A stretch of DNA of 51,179 nt, taken from NCBI GenBank assembly GCA_964567755.1, contig CAZMNW010000002.1, positions 1 to 51,179 on the forward strand, written 5' to 3'. The translations under genes and the position numbers were made by a program. Every line of letters begins with the position of its first letter. The stretch's first letter is position 1. Below, piece after piece: positions 24,439-33,819 of this stretch. The notes under the pieces are model-generated. The model saw nothing but the letters and a program-made list of their open reading frames with translations, was not told where the DNA came from and made no database searches. Source of the stretch: DASRJW01 sp964567755 (lineage in GTDB: Bacteria; Krumholzibacteriota; Krumholzibacteriia; G020349025).

Positions 24439-25305
24439 TCAGACTGTCTTGGCTTCGGCATAGTCGTAAAAACCGTGGCCGGTCTTCTTCCCCAGCCGAC
24501 CGGACGCGACCATGCGTTTGAGCAATGGGCACGGGCGATATTTCGAATCCCCGAAGCCCTGGTGCAGCACGTTCATGATGTGCAAGCAGACGTCGAGGCC
24601 AATGAAGTCTGCCAACTGCAGCGGGCCCATCGGATGCGCCATCCCGAGCTTCATCACCGTGTCGATGGCGTCACGATCGGCCACACCTTCCTGCAGGCAG
24701 AAAATGGCTTCGTTGATCATCGGCATGAGCACGCGGTTCGACACGAACCCCGGGAAGTCGTGGACCTCGACCGGCGTCTTGCCGAGCCTCTGCGTCAACG
24801 TCATCACGGCAGCGCAGGTCGCGTCCGACGTCGCCATGCCGCGGATGATTTCGACCAGTTTCATCACCGGAACCGGGTTGAAGAAGTGCATGCCGATGAC
24901 GCGATCCGGCCGCTCTGTCACCGAGCCCAGCTCGGTGATCGAAATGGACGACGTGTTCGACGCCAGGATGGCAGCGTGTGGCAGTAACTTGTCCAGCTCG
25001 AGGAAGACCTGGCGCTTGACGTCGAAGCTCTCGAAGACGGCCTCGACGGCGAGGTCGCAATCGCCCAGCCGCGCCAGATCGCGGGCGCTCATGATGCGTC
25101 CCATGGCGGCATGGGCCGCGTCGGCGCCAATGGCGTCCTTGCGCACCATGCGCTCGAGACTGGCGCGAATGCTCTCGAGCGCGCGGTCGAGCGCCGAAGC
25201 AGCGCTATCCACCAGACACACCGAGTTGCCGGCGAGCGCGAACACCTGGGCAATGCCGTTGCCCATCGTGCCGGCACCGACGACTCCTACGTGCCGGATC
25301 TCCAT
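24439..25305 (-). CDS. 3-hydroxyacyl-CoA (3-hydroxybutyryl-CoA) dehydrogenase
   Basis: This 288-aa NAD(P)-dependent enzyme has the Rossmann loop VGVVGAGTMGNGIAQ (residues 6-20), LASNTSSISITELG, the catalytic MHFFNPVPVMKLVEII and FPGFVSNRVLMPMINEA. The length matches stand-alone Hbd/PaaH enzymes that interconvert acetoacetyl-CoA and 3-hydroxybutyryl-CoA. GGAGGAG precedes the ATG at 25305; the open frame upstream to 25470 is a shadow of scoB. Its position after a CoA-transferase suits acetoacetate/3-hydroxybutyrate use. Confidence 0.93.
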   Translation of the reverse strand: MEIRHVGVVGAGTMGNGIAQVFALAGNSVCLVDSAASALDRALESIRASLERMVRKDAIGADAAHAAMGRIMSARDLARLGDCDLAVEAVFESFDVKRQVFLELDKLLPHAAILASNTSSISITELGSVTERPDRVIGMHFFNPVPVMKLVEIIRGMATSDATCAAVMTLTQRLGKTPVEVHDFPGFVSNRVLMPMINEAIFCLQEGVADRDAIDTVMKLGMAHPMGPLQLADFIGLDVCLHIMNVLHQGFGDSKYRPCPLLKRMVASGRLGKKTGHGFYDYAEAKTV

Positions 25306-25363
25306 GGCTCCTCCTCGCGAAGATGAGTGGCGTCGGCCGCGTTGAAAACAGGTGATTCGGCCG

Positions 25364-26023
25364 TCAAATCTGCATGCGCACGGCGTTGCGGATGTCGAGC
25401 GGCGCGCCGGTGGCCCGCGCCACCTCTTCCGGCGTGGTGTCCTCCGCGTATTCCAACAGCACCAGGCCACTGGGCCCGATGCCGATGACGCCGAGGTCGC
25501 TCACGATCATGTCGGTGCAGCGCTTGCCCGTGAGCGGTAACGTGCACTCGCGCAGGATCTTCGCCGTCCCATCGCGGTCGGTGTGTTGCATGGCGACAAT
25601 GGTGCGTTTCGAGCCGGCGACGAGATCCATGGCGCCGCCCATGCCCTTCACCATCTTGCCTGGGATCATCCAGTTGGCGATGTCACCGTGCATGCTCACT
25701 TGCATGGCCCCGAGCACGCACAAGTCCAGGTGTCCGCCGCGCACCATGGCGAAACTGTCGGCGCTGGAGAAATAGGCGGCGCCAGGGATCGCCGTCACGG
25801 TCTCTTTGCCAGCATTGATCAGGTCCGGGTCGATGTCCGGCTCCAGGGGATACGGCCCCATGCCGAGCAAACCGTTCTCGGTGTGGAACACGACGCTCAT
25901 TCCTGCTGGCACCCAGTTCGCCACCAAGGTCGGAATGCCGATCCCCAGGTTGACGTAGAAGCCGTCGCGCAGCTCACACGCCACTCGCCGCGCGATGAGT
26001 TCTTTTTTCGATACGTTTTTCAT
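25364..26023 (-). CDS. scoB: 3-oxoacid CoA-transferase, subunit B
   Basis: This 219-aa subunit of a class I CoA-transferase has the catalytic Glu49 in TENGLLGMGPYP, plus NLGIGIPTLVANWVP, GGHLDLCVLGAMQVS and MVKGMGGAMDLV. Partnered with subunit A it moves CoA from succinyl-CoA or another acyl-CoA to acetoacetate or a related 3-oxoacid. A purine-rich GGGGGGCGG leader precedes the ATG. The gene overlaps the 3' end of scoA by 50 bases, pointing to coupled translation of a hetero-oligomer. Confidence 0.93.
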   Translation of the reverse strand: MKNVSKKELIARRVACELRDGFYVNLGIGIPTLVANWVPAGMSVVFHTENGLLGMGPYPLEPDIDPDLINAGKETVTAIPGAAYFSSADSFAMVRGGHLDLCVLGAMQVSMHGDIANWMIPGKMVKGMGGAMDLVAGSKRTIVAMQHTDRDGTAKILRECTLPLTGKRCTDMIVSDLGVIGIGPSGLVLLEYAEDTTPEEVARATGAPLDIRNAVRMQI

Positions 26024-26675
26024 ACACCGCCCCCCGCACCAGAATGTCGACGAAGATCCCCGGGGTGACGATGGCTTCCGGGTCGAGCGCGCCTGTGTCC
26101 GTGATCTCCTCCACCTCGGCGATGGTCGTCTTGGCGGCGGTGGCCATCATGGGGTTGAAATTGCGCGTCGTGCGCCGATAGACGAGGTTGCCCATCGCAT
26201 CGGCTTTGTAGGCTTTGACGAAAGCAAAGTCGGCGCCGAGCGCGCGCTCGAGCACGTATTCGCGGCCGTCGAAAAGGCGAACCTCCTTGCCGTCGGCCAC
26301 CAAGGTCCCGACCCCGGTCGGGGTGAAGAACGCAGGAATGCCGGCGCCCTGGGCGCGAATGCGTTCGGCGAAAGTGCCCTGCGGCACCAGCTCGATGTCG
26401 ATCTCCTGGCTCAGGATCATGTTCTCGAGCGTCTGGTTCTCGCCCACGTAAGTCCCGATCATCTTGCGCACCTGTCGATTGTGGAGCAGGAGCCCAATGC
26501 CATAGTCATCGACACCGGCATTGTTGCTCATGACGGTGAGGTTCTTGGTTCCCCGACGCACCAGTTCCTTGATTAAATTCTCGGGGATGCCGCACAGCCC
26601 GAAGCCTCCCATGAGGATGCTGGCGCCATCCGGCACCAGCGCCACGGCTTGCGCGGCAGTCAGAATCTGGGTCAC
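25974..26675 (-). CDS. scoA: 3-oxoacid CoA-transferase, subunit A
   Basis: This 233-aa partner of scoB has ILMGGFGLCGIPENLI, the NNAGVDDYGIGLLL region, GTYVGENQTLE, and a characteristic FFTPTGVGTLVADGKEVR. The start is GTG with GAGG five bases upstream. Lying between mutase and dehydrogenase genes, it could activate acetoacetate or transfer CoA between succinate and propionate or acetoacetate. Exact donors and acceptors cannot be fixed from sequence. Confidence 0.93.
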   Translation of the reverse strand: MTQILTAAQAVALVPDGASILMGGFGLCGIPENLIKELVRRGTKNLTVMSNNAGVDDYGIGLLLHNRQVRKMIGTYVGENQTLENMILSQEIDIELVPQGTFAERIRAQGAGIPAFFTPTGVGTLVADGKEVRLFDGREYVLERALGADFAFVKAYKADAMGNLVYRRTTRNFNPMMATAAKTTIAEVEEITDTGALDPEAIVTPGIFVDILVRGAVYEKRIEKRTHRAASGV

Positions 26676-26735
26676 GTCGACCTCGCTCTCTCGGGCCTCG
26701 ATCCAACCACGACCACGCCCGAACTCGTAAGCGCA

Positions 26736-27161
26736 TCAACCACGTCGGGCCCGCCGTTGCGCCACCTCGGCGCGGATGTAGCCAATGGCCTCTTGCAGCA
26801 ATGTTCCCGGTCCGAACAGCCGGCCTGTGCCCTGTCGCTGCAGCTCGGCCATGTCTTCCGCACTCATGATGCCGCCGCCGGTGACCAGGATGTCGCCAGC
26901 GCCGTTCTCGCGCAGCAATTGCAGCACGCGCGGGAACAGCGTCATGTGCGCGCCCGAGAGAATCGACAACGCCACCACGTCGACGTCCTCTTGAATCGCC
27001 GCGTTCGCCACCATCTGCGGCGACTGCTGCAGGCCGGCATAGATGACCTCCATCCCAGCATCGCGCAGCGCATTCGCTACCACGCGCGCGCCGCGATCGT
27101 GACCATCCAGACCCGGCTTCGCCACCAGAACTCGGATTCTCTCGATCTCGGTCTCGGACAC
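26736..27161 (-). CDS. Methylmalonyl-CoA mutase, B12-binding (C-terminal) subunit
   Basis: This 141-aa cobalamin-binding domain has the DxHxxG motif (DGHDRG, 19-24), whose His21 replaces the dimethylbenzimidazole ligand of B12. Conserved ALSILSGAHMTLFP and VTGGGIMSAEDMAEL follow. It is the separately encoded B12 domain of a split mutase and starts with GTG, 18 bases after the catalytic subunit stop. Together the two make an enzyme that isomerises (R)-methylmalonyl-CoA to succinyl-CoA. Confidence 0.93.
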   Translation of the reverse strand: MSETEIERIRVLVAKPGLDGHDRGARVVANALRDAGMEVIYAGLQQSPQMVANAAIQEDVDVVALSILSGAHMTLFPRVLQLLRENGAGDILVTGGGIMSAEDMAELQRQGTGRLFGPGTLLQEAIGYIRAEVAQRRARRG

Positions 27162-27179
27162 GGACGCCCCCCAAGGTCT

Positions 27180-28838
27180 TCAGAACACCGCCGGTTCACG
27201 GTAGGCGCCGAATACTTGCGTCATCGCCGATGCAGCTTCGCCCACGGTGACGTAGGCGTGCGCGCACTCGAGCAACGCTGGCATCAGGTTCCCTTCGCCG
27301 CGCGCAGTGTCTTGCAGTTCGCGCAGGCAGCGCTCGACCCGTTGGGAATCGCGCTCGTGGCGCACTTCAGCGACGGCGGCACGACATTGCCTCTCGGTGT
27401 TCATGTCGATCTTGAGCAGCGGGATCGCGACGCCTTCCTCGGGCTCGATGCATTCGTTGACGCCGACCATGATCTTCTGACGCGCTTCGAGCTCTTTTTG
27501 ATAGCGGTAGGCGGCGCGGCCGATCTCGCGCTGCTGGAATCCCGCCTCGGTGGCGGCAACGACCCCCCCCAACGCCTCGATCTTGCGGAAGTATTCCTCG
27601 GCCTGCTGTTCCATCCGCGTCGTCATGGCCTCGACGAAATAGCTGCCCCCGAGCGGGTCAACGACATTGGCGACTCCGGTTTCATAAGCGATGATCTGCT
27701 GCGTGCGCAACGCGATCTTCGCCGCCTTGTCGGTGGGCAACGCCATGGTCTCGTCCATCGCATTCGTGTGCAGGCTCTGGGTGCCGCCCAGCACGCCCGA
27801 CAGCGCTTGCAAGGCCACACGCACGATGTTGTTTTCCGGCTGCTGCGCCGTGAGCGAGCACCCCGCCGTCTGGGTGTGGAAGCGCAGGCGCCACGAGTTC
27901 TCGTTGCGCGCGCCGTAACGCTCGCGCATGCGGCGCGCCCAGATGCGCCGGGCCGCCCGGTATTTGCAGATCTCCTCGAAGAAGTCGCTGTGGGCGTTGA
28001 AAAAGAACGACAACCGCGGAGCGAAGTCGTCGATGCCGAGCCCGCGCGCCAGGCTCGCTTCGACGTAGCCGAAGCCGTCGGCCAAGGTGAACGCGAGCTC
28101 CTGCACCGCGGTCGAGCCGGCTTCGCGAATGTGATAGCCGCTGATCGAGACCGGGTGGAAGTGTGGCATCTCGCGCGTCGCGAACTCGATGGTGTCCACC
28201 ACCAAGCGCATGGACGGAGACGGCGGATAGATGAATTCTTTCTGCGCGATATATTCTTTCAGGATGTCGTTCTGCAGCGTGCCGCGCAGCTCGCGGCGTT
28301 GCGCGCCCTGCTTCTCGGCCGCGGCGATGTAGAACGCCCAGATGATCGCCGCAGGACCGTTGATCGTCATCGAGGTGCTGATGTTCCCGAGCCCGATGCC
28401 GTCGAACAGCGTTTCCATGTCGCGCAAACTCGCGATCGAGACACCGCAGCGGCCCACCTCGCCCTCGGCGCGCTCGTCGTCGGGGTCGAGCCCCATCAAC
28501 GTCGGCAGGTCGAAGGCCACCGAAAGCCCGGTGCCACCCTGGCTCAGCAGATACTTGTAGCGCTGGTTGGATTCGTGCGCGGTGCCGAAACCGGAGAACT
28601 GCCGCATCGTCCACATGCGGCCGCGGTACATGTTGGTGTACGGCCCGCGCGTGAACGGATACTCCCCCGGCACGCCCAAATCGCGTTCATAATCAAGGTC
28701 GGGAATGTCGGCCGGGGTGTACAAACTGTCGACGCTTTCACCCGAGAGCGTGGTGAAATCGGCGTTACGTTTCTTGGCGCTCTCGACCGCCTCTTTGTGC
28801 CGGCGTGCCGCTTCGAGACCATCGGTTTTTCCCGCCAT
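27180..28838 (-). CDS. Methylmalonyl-CoA mutase, catalytic (TIM-barrel) subunit
   Basis: This 552-aa large subunit of a split mutase carries YPFTRGPYTNMYRGRMW and TMRQFSGFGTAHESN, GLSVAFDLPTLMG, SISGYHIREAGS, NSWRLRFHTQTAG and QSLHTNAMDE. Candidate substrate residues Tyr71 (NMY) and Arg211 (PSMRL) match those conserved in methylmalonyl-CoA rather than isobutyryl-CoA mutases. That assignment is from remembered alignments. The chosen ATG at 28838 lies five bases after the meaB stop with GAGGAG nearby. The B12-binding domain is the next gene. No epimerase gene is visible in the window. Confidence 0.93.
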   Translation of the reverse strand: MAGKTDGLEAARRHKEAVESAKKRNADFTTLSGESVDSLYTPADIPDLDYERDLGVPGEYPFTRGPYTNMYRGRMWTMRQFSGFGTAHESNQRYKYLLSQGGTGLSVAFDLPTLMGLDPDDERAEGEVGRCGVSIASLRDMETLFDGIGLGNISTSMTINGPAAIIWAFYIAAAEKQGAQRRELRGTLQNDILKEYIAQKEFIYPPSPSMRLVVDTIEFATREMPHFHPVSISGYHIREAGSTAVQELAFTLADGFGYVEASLARGLGIDDFAPRLSFFFNAHSDFFEEICKYRAARRIWARRMRERYGARNENSWRLRFHTQTAGCSLTAQQPENNIVRVALQALSGVLGGTQSLHTNAMDETMALPTDKAAKIALRTQQIIAYETGVANVVDPLGGSYFVEAMTTRMEQQAEEYFRKIEALGGVVAATEAGFQQREIGRAAYRYQKELEARQKIMVGVNECIEPEEGVAIPLLKIDMNTERQCRAAVAEVRHERDSQRVERCLRELQDTARGEGNLMPALLECAHAYVTVGEAASAMTQVFGAYREPAVF

Positions 28839-28843
28839 GTCGC

Positions 28844-29824
28844 TCACTCCTCGGGCTCGTGAGAACGCTGCAACGCCGAAGCCCCCCGCTGCAAGAGGGT
28901 GCGAGCCAGCGCGTAGGGCGACCCGCGCCCTTGGTCGAGATCCGCCATCCCGGCGCGTAGCTGCTGCTGGACTTCCGGGTCCTGCCACAACGCCCGCGCC
29001 AAGCCGTGCTGCACCAGATCACGCACCCGTGATTCGATGGCGCGATGTTGCTTTTGCTGCAGCCGATTCTCAGCTTCGAGCCACTGCCGATGCGTGCGCA
29101 GCGCGTCGAGCACTTCGGGGACTCCTTCTCCGGCCCGCGCCTCCGTCCGCAGCACGGGCGGCCGCCACCCCGCCCATTCCTTGAAGTCGAGCGCGGCGGA
29201 TATTTCTTCCTCGAGCTTCTCGGCACCGGCCCGGTCGCGCTTGTTGATCACGAAGATGTCGGCAATCTCCATCAACCCTGCCTTCATGGCCTGGATGCCA
29301 TCGCCGGACTCGGGAACCAGCACGACGAGTGTGCTGTGCGCTTTTTCAGCCACATCGAGCTCCGACTGCCCCACGCCGACCGTCTCCAGCAACACCCAGT
29401 CACAGCCGAAGGCGTCGAGAACATCGACCACCTCGGACGCGTGCAACGACAAGCCACCAAGGCTGCCGCGCGTCGCCAAGCTGCGAAAGAACACGCGGTC
29501 ATGGTTCGCGATCGCACCCAAGCGGATGCGGTCGCCGAGAAGCGCGCCACCGGTGAACGGGCTCGTGGGATCCACGGCGGCGATCCCCGGGCGCGCGCCG
29601 CCAGCCACGAGCAACTCCGTCAACTTGTCGACCAGCGTGCTCTTGCCGGCCCCAGGGGGTCCGGTGATGCCAACCCGAATCGCAGACCCGACGCGCGTGT
29701 ACAGCCGCTCGAGGATCACGAGCGCCTCCGGGCGCCCATCCTCCACCAGGCTGATCAGGCGCGCTGCGGCTCGCTTGTTCCCCTGCCCGAACTGGTGCAG
29801 CAGGTCGTCGAGAGAGTCGCCCAA
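28844..29824 (-). CDS. meaB: MeaB/ArgK-type GTPase chaperone of methylmalonyl-CoA mutase
   Basis: This 326-aa G3E-family GTPase protects and reloads B12-dependent mutases. It has a Walker A GPPGAGKST (55-63), DPTSPFTGGALLGDRIR, the ETVGVGQSE switch region and VINKRDRAGAE for guanine specificity. The start is TTG at 29824; no in-frame ATG or GTG lies between it and an upstream stop, and the ribosome site is weak. It is the first gene of the minus-strand operon and sits directly before the mutase, as is common. It is divergent from the molybdenum hydroxylase genes, with about 210 bases between. Confidence 0.9.
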   Translation of the reverse strand: MGDSLDDLLHQFGQGNKRAAARLISLVEDGRPEALVILERLYTRVGSAIRVGITGPPGAGKSTLVDKLTELLVAGGARPGIAAVDPTSPFTGGALLGDRIRLGAIANHDRVFFRSLATRGSLGGLSLHASEVVDVLDAFGCDWVLLETVGVGQSELDVAEKAHSTLVVLVPESGDGIQAMKAGLMEIADIFVINKRDRAGAEKLEEEISAALDFKEWAGWRPPVLRTEARAGEGVPEVLDALRTHRQWLEAENRLQQKQHRAIESRVRDLVQHGLARALWQDPEVQQQLRAGMADLDQGRGSPYALARTLLQRGASALQRSHEPEE

Positions 29825-30033
29825 TGGAGGCCCCGGTTCCGCATTTCCGCTCGCGCGTGCCCATGGTCTCGGCTCGTCACAAGTTTCGGAAAACTCTATG
29901 GTTACGTCGTCGGGACTGTCAACCCTCGGCGGTGCTATCCTCGCCGCGCAGCACGGATTCGAGTCGCACCGCGTTCCCGGATGGCGGAATCGAGTCCCCC
30001 GTGGCCGCGGGTCTCGAACCGCGAAGGACGGAC

Positions 30034-30978
30034 ATGATCCCTGGACTCGGGGCGTACTACAAGCCGGATCGTCTGGAGGAAGCGCTGGCGCTCCTCGCGC
30101 ACGAGCCGCAGGCGCGGATCCTGGGTGGGGGCACCGATCTCCTCTTGGAGCACGAACCCCTGCACGCTGTCGTGGATGTGACCCACCTCGGTCTGTCGCG
30201 AATCACGCAAGAACCCGAGGCGCTCGTCGTTGGCGGCACGACGCGGATCGAGGCGTTGCAGCGCGACAGCATCGTGCGCGCTTGGGCCGATGGCGTCCTC
30301 GTCGGCGCCTGCATGCACTTCGGGACCTTGCAAGTGCGCAACATGGCGACCGTGGGCGGCAACATCGCACACGCCCTGCCGGCGGCCGATCTCGTGCCGG
30401 CGCTCCTCGTTCTCGACGCGACGCTTGGCTTGGCGCGGGCGACACCCACAGCTCAAGTCGCACGCCGTGTGCTTGCCCTCGATGGCTTCGCCACGGGCCC
30501 GTTCCAAACCGCGCTCTTGCCGGGCGAGTTACTGCTCGCCGTGCGCATTCCAACACACACCCGTCATTGGCGCGCGCAGTTCCGCAAGATCGGCCGCGTC
30601 GTCAAGGATCTCGCCCAAGTGAACTGCGCGGTGGCGCTCGACACACGCGAGCAGGTGGTGCGAACGGCGCGCATCGCCGTCGGCGCGGTGCATCCCACGG
30701 TCACACGCGTCCTCGAGGCAGAAGCAGAAATCATCGGCGCGACGATCGATAGCGCCGAATGGCCGGTGCGCGTGGCGCGCGCCGTGGAGGCCGTGCGCGC
30801 CTTCATCCGCCCGATCAGCGACATGCGCGCGACGCGCGAGTGGCGGCGTCACGTGTGTGGCGTTCTCGTCCGCCGCAGTCTCGAATGGGTCACCGATCCG
30901 CGCCACGCGGGCCACGTTCCCGTCCTTGCCGACGGCCCGTCGTACTGCGTCGGGATGCAACCCGAGGCCATGCGATGA
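30034..30978 (+). CDS. Molybdenum hydroxylase (xanthine dehydrogenase family), FAD-binding subunit
   Basis: This 314-aa subunit has the FAD-binding motifs ILGGGTDLL and VRNMATVGGNIAHALPAAD. The C-terminal CO-dehydrogenase-flavoprotein domain follows, containing FRKIGRVVKDLAQVN. The ATG at 30034 follows AAGGA; the frame stays open upstream with no better start. Its stop overlaps the ATG of the iron-sulfur subunit (ATGA). Electrons pass from the molybdenum site through two [2Fe-2S] clusters to this FAD. Confidence 0.9.
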   Translation: MIPGLGAYYKPDRLEEALALLAHEPQARILGGGTDLLLEHEPLHAVVDVTHLGLSRITQEPEALVVGGTTRIEALQRDSIVRAWADGVLVGACMHFGTLQVRNMATVGGNIAHALPAADLVPALLVLDATLGLARATPTAQVARRVLALDGFATGPFQTALLPGELLLAVRIPTHTRHWRAQFRKIGRVVKDLAQVNCAVALDTREQVVRTARIAVGAVHPTVTRVLEAEAEIIGATIDSAEWPVRVARAVEAVRAFIRPISDMRATREWRRHVCGVLVRRSLEWVTDPRHAGHVPVLADGPSYCVGMQPEAMR

Positions 30979-31472
30979 GCCACGATCGCATGAACGACGA
31001 TCGCGTCCCACTCTCGCTCGTGGTGAATGGTGCGCCGCATGTATTTCAAGTGCGGATGCACGACTCGCTCCTCGATGTCTTGCGTCGCGAAGGCTGGACG
31101 GGTGCCAAGCGCGTGTGCGAGACCGCCGATTGCGGCGCCTGCAGCGTGCTCATGGATGGCATCCTCGTCGATTCCTGCAGCACGCTGGCGTTCCAGGCCG
31201 AGGGTTACCGCGTCGACACGGTCGAGGGACTGGCCGGACAGAGGCTCCATCCCCTGCAGCAAGAGTTCGTGCAGCATGCGGCCGTGCAATGCGGTTACTG
31301 CATCCCGGGCATGTTGTTGTCGATGAAGGCACTGCTCGACCGCGACCCGGCGGCGAGCGAAGCAGAGCTGCGCGATGTCATGACGCTCTGCCGCTGCACG
31401 GGCTACGTCAAACCACTGGCCGCGACACGCCAATACCAGCAGCAGCTCGGTCCATCCACCGAGGAGCGATGA
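30975..31472 (+). CDS. Molybdenum hydroxylase, [2Fe-2S] subunit
   Basis: This 165-aa subunit has two iron-sulfur sites. The plant-type cluster uses CETADCGACSVLMDG (Cys48, 53, 56) and Cys68. The helical-domain cluster uses QCGYCIPGM (Cys106, 109) and LCRCTGYVKP (Cys139, 141). Length and order match XdhC/CoxS-type subunits. It overlaps the FAD subunit by four bases and abuts the next gene without a gap, so the three subunits are translated together. Confidence 0.95.
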   Translation: MSHDRMNDDRVPLSLVVNGAPHVFQVRMHDSLLDVLRREGWTGAKRVCETADCGACSVLMDGILVDSCSTLAFQAEGYRVDTVEGLAGQRLHPLQQEFVQHAAVQCGYCIPGMLLSMKALLDRDPAASEAELRDVMTLCRCTGYVKPLAATRQYQQQLGPSTEER

Positions 31473-33800
31473 ATGAAGTCTGATGTGGCGGATGCGACAC
31501 GGACCGTGACGGCGCATGCCACCGTTGGACATTCGCTCCCCAAGGTGGATGGCGACAAGCTCGTGCGTGGTCGGCCCGTGTATACCGACGACGTCCATCC
31601 CCCGGGCATGCTGATCGGACGCATACTCGCCAGCCCGCATGCGCATGCACGCATTCGCCACATCGATGCGTCGGCGGCGCTCGCGTTACCCGGCGTTCTC
31701 TGCGTGCTGACGCACGCCGACGTGCCACGCGTTCCGCACACGACCGCTGGCCAGAGCTATCCGGAACCATCGCCGTACGATGCCTACCTTCTCGACCGCA
31801 AGGTGCGCCACGTCGGGGATCGTGTGGCGCTGGTTGCGGCGGTGAACGAAGAGATCGCCGCGCTCGCGCTACGCACTATTCGCGTCGACTACGAGATTCT
31901 GCCTGCGATCTTCGACCCGAGCGCCGCGCTCGCACCGGGTGCCGCCATCATTCACGACGAACCCGAGAGCACCGGCATCGCCGATGCGAGGCGCAATTTG
32001 GCCGCGGTGCTCGACTTCGAGGTCGGTGATGTCGCCGCCGGCTTCGCCCGCGCCGACATCATCCACACCAGCACTTACCAGGTGCCGGCGGTGCAACACG
32101 TGAGCCTGGAGCCTCACGTCGTCATCACCTGGCTCGACGAAGACGATCGGCTGGTCGTGCGCACCAGCACGCAAGTGCCTTTCCACGTGCGCCGGCTGCT
32201 GGCGCGCACCTTGGAGCTGCCGCTCTCGCGCATTCGGGTGCTCAAGCCACGCATCGGCGGCGGTTTCGGCGGCAAACAAGAGATGACGATCGAGGATGCG
32301 TGCGCCGCGCTCACGCTCGCCACGCGCCGGCCGGTCAAGATCGAATACGACCGCGCCGAGGAGTTCGCCATGAGCCGGACGCGCCACGCCATGCGTCTCG
32401 AGATGCGGATCGGCGCCACACGGGGTGGTCAGATCACCGCCATCGACATGCGCGTGCTCTCCGATACCGGCGCCTACGGCACCCACGGTCTCACGGTGAC
32501 GGGAAGCGCCGGATACAAAACGTTGCCGCTCTACAACGCCGCCGCCCGACGCTTCCATTGCGACGTCGTCTACACCAACCATCCGATCGCCGGTGCCTGC
32601 CGTGGCTACGGCGCGCCGCAAGGGTTCTTCGCACTGGAATGCGCCATCGACGAGCTCGCATCCGAGCTCGGCATGGACCCGCTGGAGCTGCGTCGCCGCA
32701 ACATGATTCGTGCTGGCGACATCGACCATGTGTCCGCGGCGCTGGAAGCCAAGGGCAAAGGCTGGACGCGCAAGATCCAGAGCTACGGCCTCGACACATG
32801 CATCGAGCAGGGCGCACGCGCGATCGATTGGAACCGGCGCGAGACGTTGCCACGAAGCGGCGAGCTGCGACGTGGCATCGGGGTGGCGCTGGCGATGCAG
32901 TCTTCGGGAGTGGCCGGTGTGGATTGGGGTGCGGCAGCGCTCAAGCTCAACGAGGATGGGTCGTGGATTCTGACGATGGGTGCCACGGATCTCGGCACCG
33001 GTGCCGACACCATCCTGGCACAGATCGCGGCCGAAACCCTGGGTGTCGCGCTCGATGCGATCCACGTGTATGCCGCCGACACTGATCTCGTTCCCTACGA
33101 CGTCGGCGCCTATGCCTCCAGCATCACCTACGTGTCGGGTAACGCGGTGCGTCGTGCCGCCGAAGAGGCCCGCGACCAAGTGTTGGATGTGGCGTCGCGC
33201 CAGCTGAACCTGCCGATCTCGCGCCTGCATTGTGGCGCCGGACGGGTGACGAGCGACAGCGGCCAGAGTCTGTCGATGCAGGAGATCGCCGATCTCGCCA
33301 TGCACCGGGAGATGACGCAGATCCTCGGGCGCGCGTCGTTCTGCATTCGTGACTCGCCGGCGCCCTTCGCCGCCCAGTTTGCCGAGGTCGAAGTGGACAC
33401 GGAAACCGGCCGCGTGCGCGTGCTGCGCTTCGTGTCCGCGGTCGACTGCGGCACCGCCATCAACCCGTCGTTGGTGGAAGGACAGATCGAAGGCGCCGTC
33501 GCCATGGGAATCGGCTATGCCCTGAGCGAGGAGATGCTCTACGACGCGGACGGCCGACTGCTGAACCCGAACCTCGTCGACTACAAGCTCATCCACGCCG
33601 ACGACATGCCCGAGATGCAGACGCTCCTCGTCGCGTCGTACGAGCCCACCGGCCCATTCGGCGCCAAATCGGTCGCCGAAGTGCCGACGAACGGCCCGGC
33701 GCCCGCAATCGCGAACGCGATCCGGCACGCCACCGGCAAGCGTCTCACGCAGTTGCCGATGACACCGGATCGCGTTCTACGCGCCCTCGGTAAGATCTAG
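31473..33800 (+). CDS. Molybdenum hydroxylase, molybdopterin-binding catalytic subunit
   Basis: This 775-aa catalytic subunit belongs to the xanthine dehydrogenase/4-hydroxybenzoyl-CoA reductase group. It has RIGGGFGGKQEM, GACRGYGAPQGFF and TMGATDLGTGADTI, and a putative catalytic Glu736 in GAKSVAEVP. It lacks the AYxCSFR loop of form I CO dehydrogenases, so CO oxidation is unlikely. The substrate, perhaps a purine or N-heterocycle, cannot be named. GAGGAG overlaps the previous stop codon. No cofactor-sulfurating XdhC/CoxI-type gene is visible in the window. Confidence 0.92.
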   Translation: MKSDVADATRTVTAHATVGHSLPKVDGDKLVRGRPVYTDDVHPPGMLIGRILASPHAHARIRHIDASAALALPGVLCVLTHADVPRVPHTTAGQSYPEPSPYDAYLLDRKVRHVGDRVALVAAVNEEIAALALRTIRVDYEILPAIFDPSAALAPGAAIIHDEPESTGIADARRNLAAVLDFEVGDVAAGFARADIIHTSTYQVPAVQHVSLEPHVVITWLDEDDRLVVRTSTQVPFHVRRLLARTLELPLSRIRVLKPRIGGGFGGKQEMTIEDACAALTLATRRPVKIEYDRAEEFAMSRTRHAMRLEMRIGATRGGQITAIDMRVLSDTGAYGTHGLTVTGSAGYKTLPLYNAAARRFHCDVVYTNHPIAGACRGYGAPQGFFALECAIDELASELGMDPLELRRRNMIRAGDIDHVSAALEAKGKGWTRKIQSYGLDTCIEQGARAIDWNRRETLPRSGELRRGIGVALAMQSSGVAGVDWGAAALKLNEDGSWILTMGATDLGTGADTILAQIAAETLGVALDAIHVYAADTDLVPYDVGAYASSITYVSGNAVRRAAEEARDQVLDVASRQLNLPISRLHCGAGRVTSDSGQSLSMQEIADLAMHREMTQILGRASFCIRDSPAPFAAQFAEVEVDTETGRVRVLRFVSAVDCGTAINPSLVEGQIEGAVAMGIGYALSEEMLYDADGRLLNPNLVDYKLIHADDMPEMQTLLVASYEPTGPFGAKSVAEVPTNGPAPAIANAIRHATGKRLTQLPMTPDRVLRALGKI

Positions 33801-33819
33801 GACGGCGCGCTCACCTCGT

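Noticed and set aside
31869..33728. Long antisense open frame opposite the molybdenum subunit
   Set aside because: It is a GC-rich shadow. The plus strand has complete family motifs and the antisense product has none. The same applies to the long antisense frames at 7955-9049, 18627-19556 and 35470-37035.
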